Of a DNA stretch of 8,242 nucleotides, positions 1 through 6,933 are shown one piece after another (position 1 is the first letter of the stretch; each line of letters starts with the position of its first letter). The notes beneath the pieces were generated by a model. That model was not told where the DNA came from, searched no databases, and saw nothing but the letters and a program-made list of their open reading frames with translations. The stretch comes from Bacteroidales bacterium UBA4318 (GTDB lineage: Bacteria; Bacteroidota; Bacteroidia; Bacteroidales; UBA932), in assembly GCA_002393895.1 (NCBI GenBank), contig DGUE01000090.1, positions 1-8,242 of the forward strand. The letters run 5' to 3'. Position numbers and translations under genes: made by a program.

Positions 1-1313
1 TTGGGCTTCTGGAGGGCGTTGGCATCCACACCGCCGGTCAGGACCTTTCCGGAAGCGGGCTGAACGGTATTGTATGCACGTGCAAGGCGGGTGATGGAAT
101 CCAGGAGGATGACCACGTCGTGGCCGCATTCGACCAGCCTGCGGGCCTTCTCGAGCACCATATTGGCCACTTTAACATGGCGTTCTGCAGGCTCATCGAA
201 GGTAGAAGCAACCACTTCTGCCTTGACGCTGCGCTGCATGTCCGTTACCTCCTCGGGGCGCTCGTCGATCAGAAGGACGATTTCGTATACCTCCGGGTGA
301 TTGTCTGCAATGGCATTCGCTATGCTCTTGAGCAGCATGGTCTTACCGGTCTTAGGCTGAGCGACGATCAGGCCGCGCTGGCCCTTTCCTATGGGGGAGA
401 AGAGATCAACTATACGACAGGACACGTCGTTCATGTGCCCATGGCCGAGAAGATTGAATTTCTTGTCCGGGAAGAGAGGAGTGAGGAAGTCGAAAGGAAC
501 CCTGTCGCGGATGAACTGAGGAGTGCGGCCGTTCACATATTTGACGCGCACGAGAGGGAAGTATTTGTCCCCTTCGCGAGGAGGACGGATCTCTCCGGTG
601 ACGGTATCGCCGTTCTTGAGGCCGTTCTGCTTGATCTGCTGCTGGGCAACGTAGATATCGTCGGGTGAGTTCAGGTAATTGTAGTCGGATGAACGGAGGA
701 AGCCGTAACCATCGGGCATAACCTCCAGCACTCCGGTGGCCTCCACGGTGCCTTCATACTCAGGAGCCTTGGGTTTGGAGGGCTGCTGGGGCTGAGGCTG
801 CTTCTGGGTATGGGGCTTGAGGAAGTCGGCGCGGGCCTGATCAAGGTTCTCCTTGGCAAGCTCACGGGCCTGGTCTTTCAATTTCTCGTCTGCCGTTTTC
901 TCGGCCTTGGCGGGCTCCGAACCCTTCTGCTCGGGTGCGGGCTCTGCTTCTGAAGGGGCGGCCTTGGGCTTGCGGCCACGCTTTTTGGGGGCGGGCTTCT
1001 CGAAAGGCGCCTCTACGGCTTCGGCCTTCTTTTCTTCTTTCTTCTCTTCTATTATATCTTGTTTCTTAGGCTCAGGCATGAGTTTGGGAGAATCGGACTT
1101 CTTCTCTACGGTATCCTTGCGGGGACGTCCGCGTTTAGCCTTGGGCTTTTCCTTCTCCGGCTGGAGCGAAGCCTCCGTGGCCTGGGCATCCAGAATGGCA
1201 AAAGCCAGGTCTGCATCCTCAAGATTCTTGATCTTTTTGATGTTAAACTGATTTGCAATGGTCTCGAGCTGCTCTCTACTCATCTTATTGAGCTCGAAAA
1301 GTGTGTGTGGCAT
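1..1313 (-). CDS. rho: Transcription termination factor Rho, C-terminus cut by window edge
   Basis: Rho is a hexameric RNA helicase that loads on nascent RNA and ends transcription using ATP. An uninterrupted frame runs from the ATG at 1313 to the left edge (437 full codons). Residues 5-45 resemble the Rho N-terminal helical domain ([19 protein letters not shown]). Residues about 50-185 are a Lys/Glu/Pro/Ala-rich insert, probably disordered, with AT-hook-like cores KRGRPRK (60-66) and KRGRKPK (111-117). The cold-shock-like RNA-binding fold follows, with DGYGFLR (201-207) and DDIYVA (218-223). The Walker A motif is QPKTGKT (319-325), the Walker B region is VVILLDS (400-406), and the Q-loop is [13 protein letters not shown] (422-434). 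By comparison with E. coli Rho (419 residues) about 120 C-terminal residues, including the R-loop, lie outside the window. The insert makes the protein about 140 residues longer before Walker A than E. coli Rho. An in-frame ATG at residue 11 is less likely as the start, because it would remove the first helix of the N-terminal domain. There is no clear Shine-Dalgarno sequence, as usual in Bacteroidota. Identification is near certain. Confidence 0.97.
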   Translation of the reverse strand, partial: MPHTLFELNKMSREQLETIANQFNIKKIKNLEDADLAFAILDAQATEASLQPEKEKPKAKRGRPRKDTVEKKSDSPKLMPEPKKQDIIEEKKEEKKAEAVEAPFEKPAPKKRGRKPKAAPSEAEPAPEQKGSEPAKAEKTADEKLKDQARELAKENLDQARADFLKPHTQKQPQPQQPSKPKAPEYEGTVEATGVLEVMPDGYGFLRSSDYNYLNSPDDIYVAQQQIKQNGLKNGDTVTGEIRPPREGDKYFPLVRVKYVNGRTPQFIRDRVPFDFLTPLFPDKKFNLLGHGHMNDVSCRIVDLFSPIGKGQRGLIVAQPKTGKTMLLKSIANAIADNHPEVYEIVLLIDERPEEVTDMQRSVKAEVVASTFDEPAERHVKVANMVLEKARRLVECGHDVVILLDSITRLARAYNTVQPASGKVLTGGVDANALQKP

Positions 1314-1328
1314 ATGTGAAAGTTTAAT

Positions 1329-1353
1329 AAAGCTTCCCGAGAGGGCGTGCTTT
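1329..1353 (-). other. Stem-loop in the rho mRNA leader
   Basis: On the minus strand AAAGC (1353-1349) pairs with GCTTT (1333-1329). Inside it CCC (1345-1343) pairs with GGG (1338-1336) around a TCTC loop. The predicted rho transcript begins a few bases upstream, so this hairpin would sit at the very 5' end of the message, about 15 bases before the ATG. It is not followed by a U-run and so is not an intrinsic terminator. It could protect the 5' end or modulate translation of rho. The pairing is visible in the sequence, but the role is only a guess. Confidence 0.35.
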
Positions 1354-1363
1354 GTTTGATATG

Positions 1364-1395
1364 CAAAGATAATTAATAAAAAGGATAACTGCAAA
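1364..1395 (-). promoter_or_regulatory. Bacteroidota-type promoter of rho
   Basis: The minus strand has TTTG (1395-1392), a 20-base spacer, then TATCTTTG (1371-1364) followed by C. This matches the known Bacteroides primary-sigma consensus, TTTG at -33 and TAnnTTTG at -7, with ideal spacing. Transcription would start near 1357-1360, giving a leader of about 45 bases before the rho ATG at 1313. The -33 element lies in the loop of the lptD terminator hairpin. Confidence is good because both boxes and the spacing fit exactly and the position suits rho. Confidence 0.75.
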
Positions 1396-1409
1396 TAAAT
1401 CAGTTATCC
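1375..1409 (-). terminator. Intrinsic terminator of lptD, overlapping its stop codon
   Basis: GGATAACTG (1383-1391) and CAGTTATCC (1401-1409) form a perfect 9-bp inverted repeat around a 9-base loop. Read on the minus strand, the hairpin is followed directly by TTTTTATT, giving the U-rich tail of a Rho-independent terminator. The lptD stop codon TGA (1402-1400) falls at the stem/loop boundary, so the last codons of lptD form one arm. This separates lptD transcription from rho, which has its own promoter. Confidence 0.75.
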
Positions 1410-4153
1410 CAGAAGCTGCTGCTCTTCTTGAAGCGGAGCAGGTCGGCCAGCGCAGCCGCATTGGCCTGGATGCGGAAGCTGTAGGACTGCCAGGTGCCGG
1501 TAGGAACCCACGACACGGAGATATTGAAACAGTGCAGATCGTAGGTCGCACTCATCTGGGTGGTGGTTATCTTCTTCGCCTGGATATCGTAACCGGAAGA
1601 CACGTTTATGTTCATCTTCGGCGTGAGCCGGATATTACCATTGAAACGGATGGTCTGGGTAATATTCTTTTTGACCTCCAGCATCTTGACTGTATTATTG
1701 TAAACCCACGACTGGTTGCAACTGAAGGTGTAGCTGAAGTTCGCAGACCAGGGGACATTGGGATTTGTGTAATACAGCCATCCGCCGGGGATATATTCAC
1801 CGGTGTAGGGATGAGTATAGATTCTCTTGTAGTAATCCGCAGGGTTGTTTCCTCCGCCTCCGCCGCCACCTTCATTTCCGCCGGATTCTTTGCTGCCATC
1901 ATTTCCCTTGATCGAACCTTTGCCGGAAATGGAGTATGACAGGGAGGCTGATGCATTTGTGAAACGGGCCAGGCCCTGCTTCATATTGATTGCCCATTCA
2001 TTGTACTTCCGGCCTTTCTGATCCACAGCGTAAGGGTCGAAATTCGCACTGGCACTCATGCTTACCTTACCAAACAGGGAAGTCGACATGGACATGCTGA
2101 TGGTGTTCAGTTTCAGCGAATCCGCAAGGAAATTATAGCCGGAACGTATGGTCAGCTGGTCGATCAGTTTGACCTTTTTGGAACCTGTGCCGGTGGTATC
2201 GGCCATATCCCTCATCTTGGCTTCGAGATTGTTGCCAACGGAGAAAGATGCGGTGGCTGAACGGCCGCTCCCGGGCACGCCGTACAGCTGCCCGCTGTAG
2301 ATATTGTACTTGTGGGTCTGAATCTGGTCGTTCTTATCCACATAAGTAAGTGTGCGGTAGCCATTGGAATATGTTGCCAGATCCGGGCTGAAGGACATGG
2401 ACAGTGAGGGAGAAACGACATGCCTGATGGCCTGTACCTTGTGGAATTTGCCGAAATTGAACATTCCGTAGAGACGGGTGCTGGCAGAAAGCGAGCCGGA
2501 ATAAGTCTGGGTTATTCCAAGATGCGAGAAAGCATCGCTCATCTTTGTCTTGATGGTTCCTGTTTCCTCGTCGTAATATGCATCGTTAGTGCGGAAGAAC
2601 CAGTTCTGCCCGTAGCTGACAGAGGGAGAGACGTTGATGTACTTGAACAAGCTGAAGCTCGGCAGGCCTATGCTGAAATTATGGGTCATGCCGTTCTGAA
2701 ACTTATCGAAGAATCCATCTTCCATGAACTCGGATGCCTTGAATCCGATTTTATTCTGGAGGGTAGTGTTATAACCCAGGGAGAATTTCTCATAGAACCT
2801 TTCCTTACCCACACGGTTCTTGCGTTTGAAGGGATAGAATGTGGCTACGGAGAAGGTCAGGTTAGGAAGAGTGAACGTGTAGGAGCTGTCCCTGGAGTTC
2901 TGGGAGTGCAGTGCATTGAGCGACAGGGTTGCCTTTCCTCCAAAACTTTTGGAGAAGGAGATGGAGGATGATGCCTGATTCTGCAGGGCTTCATTGACGT
3001 TCCGTGAATTGTACCTGGGGTTTCCTGGACTGGAGAAGTTCACAGATGCGCTGAAACTGGTGCCGGGATGTGATTTCGAATCCTGGGAATGCGACCACCG
3101 CACACCGAAGTTTGTACTCTGCATATAGTCAGCGCTTCCTTTTTCTCCGGTGCGGTCATCCGAGTAGGTGAGCGAGAAAGAGCCGTTGAACTTATAGTTA
3201 ACCTTGTAGCGGGAATTGAGGTCCAGGGCCCAGGAACCAAGGGTGAAGTAATCTCCGGTTGCGGACAGGTCCAGATAATCCCCGAAGACGAAATACATGC
3301 CGAGGTCCCTCATATAGAAACCGCGGGCAGTCTCCTCTCCGAAAGTGGGAAAGAGGATGCCCGTAGCCCTCTTCGGCCGCTTGGGAACAAAGCCGAACGG
3401 CAGCACCAGCGGATAGACTTTCACATCTTCCAGCACCAGGTATGCCGGGCCGAATACAATCTTCTGGCTTGGCTCGGTAACCACCTTTGCAGCAGTCAAC
3501 TGCAGGTAATAATGTGGTTCCTCGTGCTCACAGACCGTATACTTACCATTGGTGATGTTGATGGATTTGTCCGGCATCATCTTGATGTTCCTGCCATGCA
3601 GGATGCCGTCATCCTCATTTGTCACCATGTTCTTGATCTTGGCCTTGCGCGTATTGAAATTGTAGCGCAGTTCCTCCATGTTATAGACCTTCCCGCCTTC
3701 CGTCATTACTGGCCGGCCTTTCCATTCGGCTGAGAGGGAATCATATACGCCGTAGGCATGTACGGTGCCTGTGCTCACATCGTAATCCATCCGCTCCGCG
3801 GTCAGCTGCATATTCTGGTACGACACTGTGACGTTGCCGTAATAATGGATCAAGCGCTGTCCGTTTGAGAAATCCTCTATGACTGAGTCTCGGGCTTCGG
3901 AGAATGCCGGCGCCTGAAGGGAAGAATTCTTCATGAGTGCTGCAGAGTCCACACGGAAAAGGGAATCAGCCTTTCGAAGGGAATCCCGGCGCGCCAGCTC
4001 AAGAGAATCCGGAAGGACAATCTTTTTTTCTGCAACCTGAGAGGAAAAAGTCCGCCCGTTGCCACGTCTGGCGCGCTGGGCATCCAGATCGTGGTTAGCG
4101 GCAAACAGAATGAGTGCCGTCAGAAACAGGTATTTAATTTTCCTCAATTGCAA
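1400..4153 (-). CDS. lptD: LPS-assembly outer-membrane protein LptD (Bacteroidota type)
   Basis: LptD is the outer-membrane barrel that, with LptE, receives lipopolysaccharide from the periplasmic bridge and inserts it in the outer leaflet. The protein (917 residues from the chosen start) opens with a signal peptide ([16 protein letters not shown], ending near DAQ at about 25). A stretch rich in Asp-Ser-Leu follows. Residues about 90-215 form an OstA/LptA-like domain ([20 protein letters not shown]), ending in a YTVC motif (Cys about 208) that recalls the YTxC element of LptD. The rest is an amphipathic barrel beginning near [20 protein letters not shown]. Two more cysteines lie near 812 and 875. 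A run of seven glycines lies near the C-terminal third. There is no ATG start. TTG at 4153 is preferred because AGGA sits 5-6 bases upstream and it lies just downstream of the predicted transcript start. TTG at 4147 is also possible. The frame stays open to a TTG at 4207, but that lies upstream of the promoter's start site. The gene is divergent from the amidase. Confidence 0.88.
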   Translation of the reverse strand: MQLRKIKYLFLTALILFAANHDLDAQRARRGNGRTFSSQVAEKKIVLPDSLELARRDSLRKADSLFRVDSAALMKNSSLQAPAFSEARDSVIEDFSNGQRLIHYYGNVTVSYQNMQLTAERMDYDVSTGTVHAYGVYDSLSAEWKGRPVMTEGGKVYNMEELRYNFNTRKAKIKNMVTNEDDGILHGRNIKMMPDKSINITNGKYTVCEHEEPHYYLQLTAAKVVTEPSQKIVFGPAYLVLEDVKVYPLVLPFGFVPKRPKRATGILFPTFGEETARGFYMRDLGMYFVFGDYLDLSATGDYFTLGSWALDLNSRYKVNYKFNGSFSLTYSDDRTGEKGSADYMQSTNFGVRWSHSQDSKSHPGTSFSASVNFSSPGNPRYNSRNVNEALQNQASSSISFSKSFGGKATLSLNALHSQNSRDSSYTFTLPNLTFSVATFYPFKRKNRVGKERFYEKFSLGYNTTLQNKIGFKASEFMEDGFFDKFQNGMTHNFSIGLPSFSLFKYINVSPSVSYGQNWFFRTNDAYYDEETGTIKTKMSDAFSHLGITQTYSGSLSASTRLYGMFNFGKFHKVQAIRHVVSPSLSMSFSPDLATYSNGYRTLTYVDKNDQIQTHKYNIYSGQLYGVPGSGRSATASFSVGNNLEAKMRDMADTTGTGSKKVKLIDQLTIRSGYNFLADSLKLNTISMSMSTSLFGKVSMSASANFDPYAVDQKGRKYNEWAINMKQGLARFTNASASLSYSISGKGSIKGNDGSKESGGNEGGGGGGGNNPADYYKRIYTHPYTGEYIPGGWLYYTNPNVPWSANFSYTFSCNQSWVYNNTVKMLEVKKNITQTIRFNGNIRLTPKMNINVSSGYDIQAKKITTTQMSATYDLHCFNISVSWVPTGTWQSYSFRIQANAAALADLLRFKKSSSFWDN
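1850..1870 (-). repeat. Poly-glycine codon run in lptD
   Basis: Seven consecutive glycine codons (GGT, GGC, GGA and similar) follow ENGG/E-type residues, giving [11 protein letters not shown] in LptD. Further glycines and charged residues flank the run, and predicted barrel strands lie on both sides, so it is probably a flexible loop. The codons are mixed, so this is a low-complexity tract more than a pure simple repeat. Confidence 0.6.
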
Positions 4154-4169
4154 TTTTTTCCTAAATTTG
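4138..4169 (+). promoter_or_regulatory. Candidate promoter of the amidase gene
   Basis: TAAATTTG (4162-4169), followed by C, is an exact match to the Bacteroidota -7 box TAnnTTTG. Twenty bases upstream is TTTT (4138-4141), three of four matches to the -33 TTTG. Transcription would begin near 4175, about 20 bases before the preferred amidase start. The -33 region lies inside the signal-peptide codons of lptD on the other strand. It overlaps the candidate lptD promoter region. Confidence 0.5.
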
Positions 4170-4176
4170 CAAAGTA

Positions 4177-4208
4177 CAAAAGTAAGATTTATTTCTGAAA
4201 CACGCAAT
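4177..4208 (-). promoter_or_regulatory. Candidate promoter of lptD
   Basis: On the minus strand TACTTTTG (4184-4177) matches the -7 box TAnnTTTG exactly. With a 20-base spacer the upstream element is ATTG (4208-4205), three of four matches to TTTG. The start of transcription would be near 4170, about 17 bases before the TTG at 4153. The upstream element lies within the amidase signal-peptide codons, so this and the amidase promoter interlock. Confidence 0.5.
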
Positions 4209-5298
4209 CTGCATATTCCTTTCTTTGATTCTGGGGATTGCTCCGCTCCAGGGAGAGACCCTCAAACTCCGTACCGTAGTTATAGATGCCGGTCACGGTG
4301 GAAAAGATGCAGGTGCGGTAAGCAAAGATAAAAAGAGCTACGAAAAGACTTTCACCCTCTCCATTGCCGGAATGCTTTCCGACCTCATCCGGCAGGAGTA
4401 CCCGGATGTGAAGGTAGTGATGACACGCAGCACAGATAAGTTCGTGGAACTCCGCGACCGCGCTGCAATAGCCAACAAAGCAGGCGGACAGCTTTTCATT
4501 TCCATACACATCAATTCTGCATGGTCCACATCCCCAAATGGCTATTCTGTGCATATCCTGGGACAGTCTTCCGACAAAAACAGAGATCTCTTCGCCTATA
4601 ATATGGACGTGGTGAAGCGCGAGAACTCCGTGATACTTCTGGAAGATGACTACTCTACGAAGTATCAGGGTTTCGACCCGTCTGATGAGCAGTCATATAT
4701 CTTCATGTCGCTGATGCAGAATGCCCATCTGGAGCAGAGCCTGCTGGCCGCGTCGGTTATTTCGGAGAAGCTTAAGGGCGGTCCCATACGTGCAGACAGG
4801 GGAATATGGCAGAATCCTTTCTATGTTTTATGGAAAACGGCCATGCCAGCCGTGCTGGTGGAGCTTGGATTCATCTCAAATGCAACGGATCTCGCGGTGC
4901 TGAAGAAAGACAGCAACAGGGAGCAGCTTGCGAAAAAGCTGTTCGAAGCTTTCAAAGAATACAAGGAGATTTATGACGGCAGCCTTGAACTGCACAGGGA
5001 GGAAACTGCGACACCTCCTCCTGCCCAGACAATGGTTGCAGATCCCGCTCCCGCACCTGCACCAGCGGTGCGATACGGGACCCAGATTTTTGCCAGCAGC
5101 CGTCAGATAGACACTTCCGATCCGGCCTTCATGGGTTACGTGCCGGTAGTTATCAACATCGGTTCTCTCAATAAGTATATAATAGGTGTTTTTGAGTCTG
5201 AGGAAGAGGCGAGGAAGGCAAATATTCCAATTAAAGACAAGTACCCCGGTTCCTTTATGGTTAAACTAACTTCCGATGGTGTAACGCGCTTTAAATAA
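4195..5298 (+). CDS. Exported N-acetylmuramoyl-L-alanine amidase (Amidase_3) with SPOR-like C-terminus
   Basis: This is a zinc amidase that cuts the bond between N-acetylmuramic acid and L-alanine in peptidoglycan, acting in the periplasm during cell separation or wall turnover. From the preferred start the protein has 367 residues. A signal peptide (KHAICIFLSLILGIAPLQG, residues 2-20) comes first. The Amidase_3 domain follows, with VVIDAGHGGKDAG (zinc His about 34), SYEKT (Glu about 50), FISIHINSA (His about 105) and VLVELGFISN (catalytic Glu about 223). A Pro/Ala linker (about 270-291) leads to a final segment of about 75 residues (YGTQIFAS... to SFMVKLTSDG) that looks like a SPOR-type peptidoglycan-binding fold. 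No ATG is available. CTG at 4195 restores a full signal peptide. TTG at 4225 is a more common start codon but would remove the charged start and half of the hydrophobic stretch. The frame is closed upstream by TAA at 4183. The gene is divergent from lptD. The enzyme family is secure, while the exact start is not. Confidence 0.92.
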   Translation: MKHAICIFLSLILGIAPLQGETLKLRTVVIDAGHGGKDAGAVSKDKKSYEKTFTLSIAGMLSDLIRQEYPDVKVVMTRSTDKFVELRDRAAIANKAGGQLFISIHINSAWSTSPNGYSVHILGQSSDKNRDLFAYNMDVVKRENSVILLEDDYSTKYQGFDPSDEQSYIFMSLMQNAHLEQSLLAASVISEKLKGGPIRADRGIWQNPFYVLWKTAMPAVLVELGFISNATDLAVLKKDSNREQLAKKLFEAFKEYKEIYDGSLELHREETATPPPAQTMVADPAPAPAPAVRYGTQIFASSRQIDTSDPAFMGYVPVVINIGSLNKYIIGVFESEEEARKANIPIKDKYPGSFMVKLTSDGVTRFK

Positions 5299-5342
5299 AG
5301 GGGTAACCAAATTAGAATATTTCAAAATAAAAACACTTACAC

Positions 5343-5363
5343 AAAGCCTCCGCTTTATTTTTT
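5343..5363 (+). terminator. Weak intrinsic terminator after the amidase
   Basis: AAAGC (5343-5347) and GCTTT (5352-5356) can pair around a CTCC loop, followed by ATTTTTT. It lies 44 bases past the amidase stop. The stem is only 5 bp with two G-C pairs, so termination may be inefficient. The T-run and the position support the call. Confidence 0.45.
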
Positions 5364-5425
5364 ACCATAGCCAACATTCTGATTGTCAATATTTTATATA
5401 AGTTGGCAAAAAATCTATACCTTTC

Positions 5426-5437
5426 CTTTAATTAAAG
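5426..5437 (+). repeat. Perfect 12-bp palindrome CTTTAATTAAAG upstream of dnaA
   Basis: CTTTAATTAAAG is its own reverse complement and lies 78 bases before the dnaA start. It could be an operator for a dimeric regulator. Short palindromes are expected by chance in DNA this AT-rich, so support is weak. Confidence 0.25.
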
Positions 5438-5492
5438 ACATATAATTTTAAAATGCAATAGTTAAAAAAATATTTTTCGACTTTTTTTTAAC

Positions 5493-5500
5493 CATTTTTG
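5493..5500 (+). promoter_or_regulatory. Probable -7 element of the dnaA promoter
   Basis: CATTTTTG differs by one base from the Bacteroidota -7 consensus TAnnTTTG and contains the only plus-strand TTTG in the gap between the amidase and dnaA. No TTTG is found at the expected -33 position, although the upstream DNA is very A/T-rich. Transcription would start near 5503-5506, leaving a leader of about 10 bases before the ATG at 5515. The overlapping TTTTGCACA (5496-5504) is one mismatch from a DnaA box (TTATNCACA). Confidence 0.35.
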
Positions 5501-5514
5501 CACAGACAATTTCT

Positions 5515-6933
5515 ATGGAAAATATAGGGAATCATATAGACCGTTGGAACAACTGTCTGCAGATCATTTCGCAGATAGTTGAACCCCAGCATTTCGAGAC
5601 CTGGTTCAAGAAGATCAGGCCGGTTTCCCTCATAGATTCCACCCTGACCGTCGAGGTCCCGTCAGATTTCTTCCGCGAATATCTGGAAGAATCTTACCTC
5701 GACGTCATCAAGAAAACCCTCAAGAGGGTGATAGGCGCAGATGCCAGGCTTAACTACCTCATCCGCCCTGTCAGCAACCAGCAACCCATGCGCCTCCCGG
5801 AGGGCCCGGGCAATCCGCCGGTCAACAAGAGTGTCAACATCAGCAGTTATCAGCCTTCGGGGAACCCCGGTCCCTTTGTATATCCAGGGCTCCAGAAAAT
5901 CCAGATAGATCCCAGGCTGCTGCCTGTCTATAATTTCGACAATCTGATCTCCGGAGAGTGCAATAAGCTTGCTATTTCAGCAGGTTCAGACATCGCCCGC
6001 AACCCCGGCAGGACCCCTTTCAATCCGCTGTTCATCTTCGGAGGTCCCGGATTGGGCAAAACGCACGTGGCTAACGCCATAGGCCTTGCCATCAAAGAGA
6101 AATACCCTGATCTTGTGGTGCTGTACGTGACCGGCAACGAGTTCAAGACCCAGTACATGGATGCCGTTTATGTGCGCAACAAACTGACCGATTTCCTGGC
6201 CTTCTACATGAAGATAGATGTGCTGATTATCGATGATATCCAGGATCTGGTCGGCCAGGGGAACCAGACGGCGTTCTTCAACGTTTTCAATCATCTGCAC
6301 CAGAACTCGAAGCAGCTCATCCTCACTTCCGACCGTTCCCCGGCAGAACTCCAGAATTTCGAAGACAGATTGCTGTCCAGGTTCAAGTGGGGGCTCTCCG
6401 TGGAGCTGACAAATCCGGATTATGAGACAAGGCTCGCCATGCTCAAGGCACGCGCGTTCAGGGAGGGAATGAACATAGGTGAAGACGTGCTTCAGTATCT
6501 TGCATCCAATATCCAGACCAATTTCCGTGAGCTTGAAGGGGCGCTCATTTCGGTTGCCGCCTATTCAGCCCTGTCCAAGGAGGAAAACTCCATTGAACTG
6601 GCCTCCAGGGTCACCAGGAAGATTGTAGGGGAAGACACGAGCAACATCACCATAGACAAGGTTCAGAAGGCAGTCTGCGATTATTTCAACATCACCCGCG
6701 ATGCTCTCCTGAGCATGTCGCGCAAGCGCCAGATAGTCCAGGCCCGCCAGATTTCCATGTACCTGTGCCGCAACCTGATAACCAACTGCTCACTCTCCAC
6801 TATCGGAGCGGAGAGCGGCGGGAAAGACCATGCGACCGTTTTGCACGCATGCGCCACGGTCACGGACCTGATGGCCACAGACAAGTTCTTCAAGAAGTAT
6901 GTGAGCGACCTTGAGAAAATCTTACACGTATGA
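5515..6933 (+). CDS. dnaA: Chromosomal replication initiator protein DnaA
   Basis: DnaA binds DnaA boxes at the origin, oligomerises with ATP and melts DNA to start replication. The 472-residue protein is of normal length. Domain I is at about 8-82 (WNNCLQIISQIVEPQHFETW). A Pro/Asn/Ser-rich linker follows (about 84-128). The AAA+ core starts with YNFDNLISGECNKLA, and has Walker A GGPGLGKTH (176-184), Walker B VLIIDDIQ (236-243), sensor 1 LILTSDR (268-274) and the arginine-finger region FEDRLLSRFKWGL (282-294). The C-terminal DNA-binding domain has a helix-turn-helix (QARQISMYLCRNL to IGAE) and the DnaA signature KDHATVLHACATV (437-449). The start is the ATG at 5515. There is no Shine-Dalgarno sequence. 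As in other Bacteroidota, dnaN and recF are not adjacent. A pepD-like gene overlaps the stop codon. Proline in Walker A, where valine is usual in many species, is a mild variation that leaves the catalytic Lys and Thr intact. Confidence 0.98.
   Translation: MENIGNHIDRWNNCLQIISQIVEPQHFETWFKKIRPVSLIDSTLTVEVPSDFFREYLEESYLDVIKKTLKRVIGADARLNYLIRPVSNQQPMRLPEGPGNPPVNKSVNISSYQPSGNPGPFVYPGLQKIQIDPRLLPVYNFDNLISGECNKLAISAGSDIARNPGRTPFNPLFIFGGPGLGKTHVANAIGLAIKEKYPDLVVLYVTGNEFKTQYMDAVYVRNKLTDFLAFYMKIDVLIIDDIQDLVGQGNQTAFFNVFNHLHQNSKQLILTSDRSPAELQNFEDRLLSRFKWGLSVELTNPDYETRLAMLKARAFREGMNIGEDVLQYLASNIQTNFRELEGALISVAAYSALSKEENSIELASRVTRKIVGEDTSNITIDKVQKAVCDYFNITRDALLSMSRKRQIVQARQISMYLCRNLITNCSLSTIGAESGGKDHATVLHACATVTDLMATDKFFKKYVSDLEKILHV

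Noticed and set aside
120..668. Plus-strand open frame of 182 residues opposite rho
   Set aside because: It is antisense to highly conserved Rho motifs and has no recognisable domain. Other long open frames opposite rho (for example 853-1251) are similar shadows.
2420..3733. Plus-strand open frames of 183 and 214 residues opposite lptD (2420-2971 and 3089-3733)
   Set aside because: They show no domain and no promoter or ribosome site of note, and lie wholly inside lptD, whose frame is intact and recognisable.
4189..4554. Minus-strand open frame of 121 residues opposite the amidase start
   Set aside because: It covers the conserved amidase zinc motifs on the other strand and has no family resemblance.
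5463..5490. A/T runs before dnaA as a terminator or operator
   Set aside because: The AAAAATATTTTT palindrome is pure A/T with no G-C stem. It is more simply explained as AT-rich promoter DNA.
5341..5514. Chromosomal origin (oriC) next to dnaA
   Set aside because: AT-richness alone is not enough. Only one imperfect DnaA-box-like site is visible and there is no ordered cluster.
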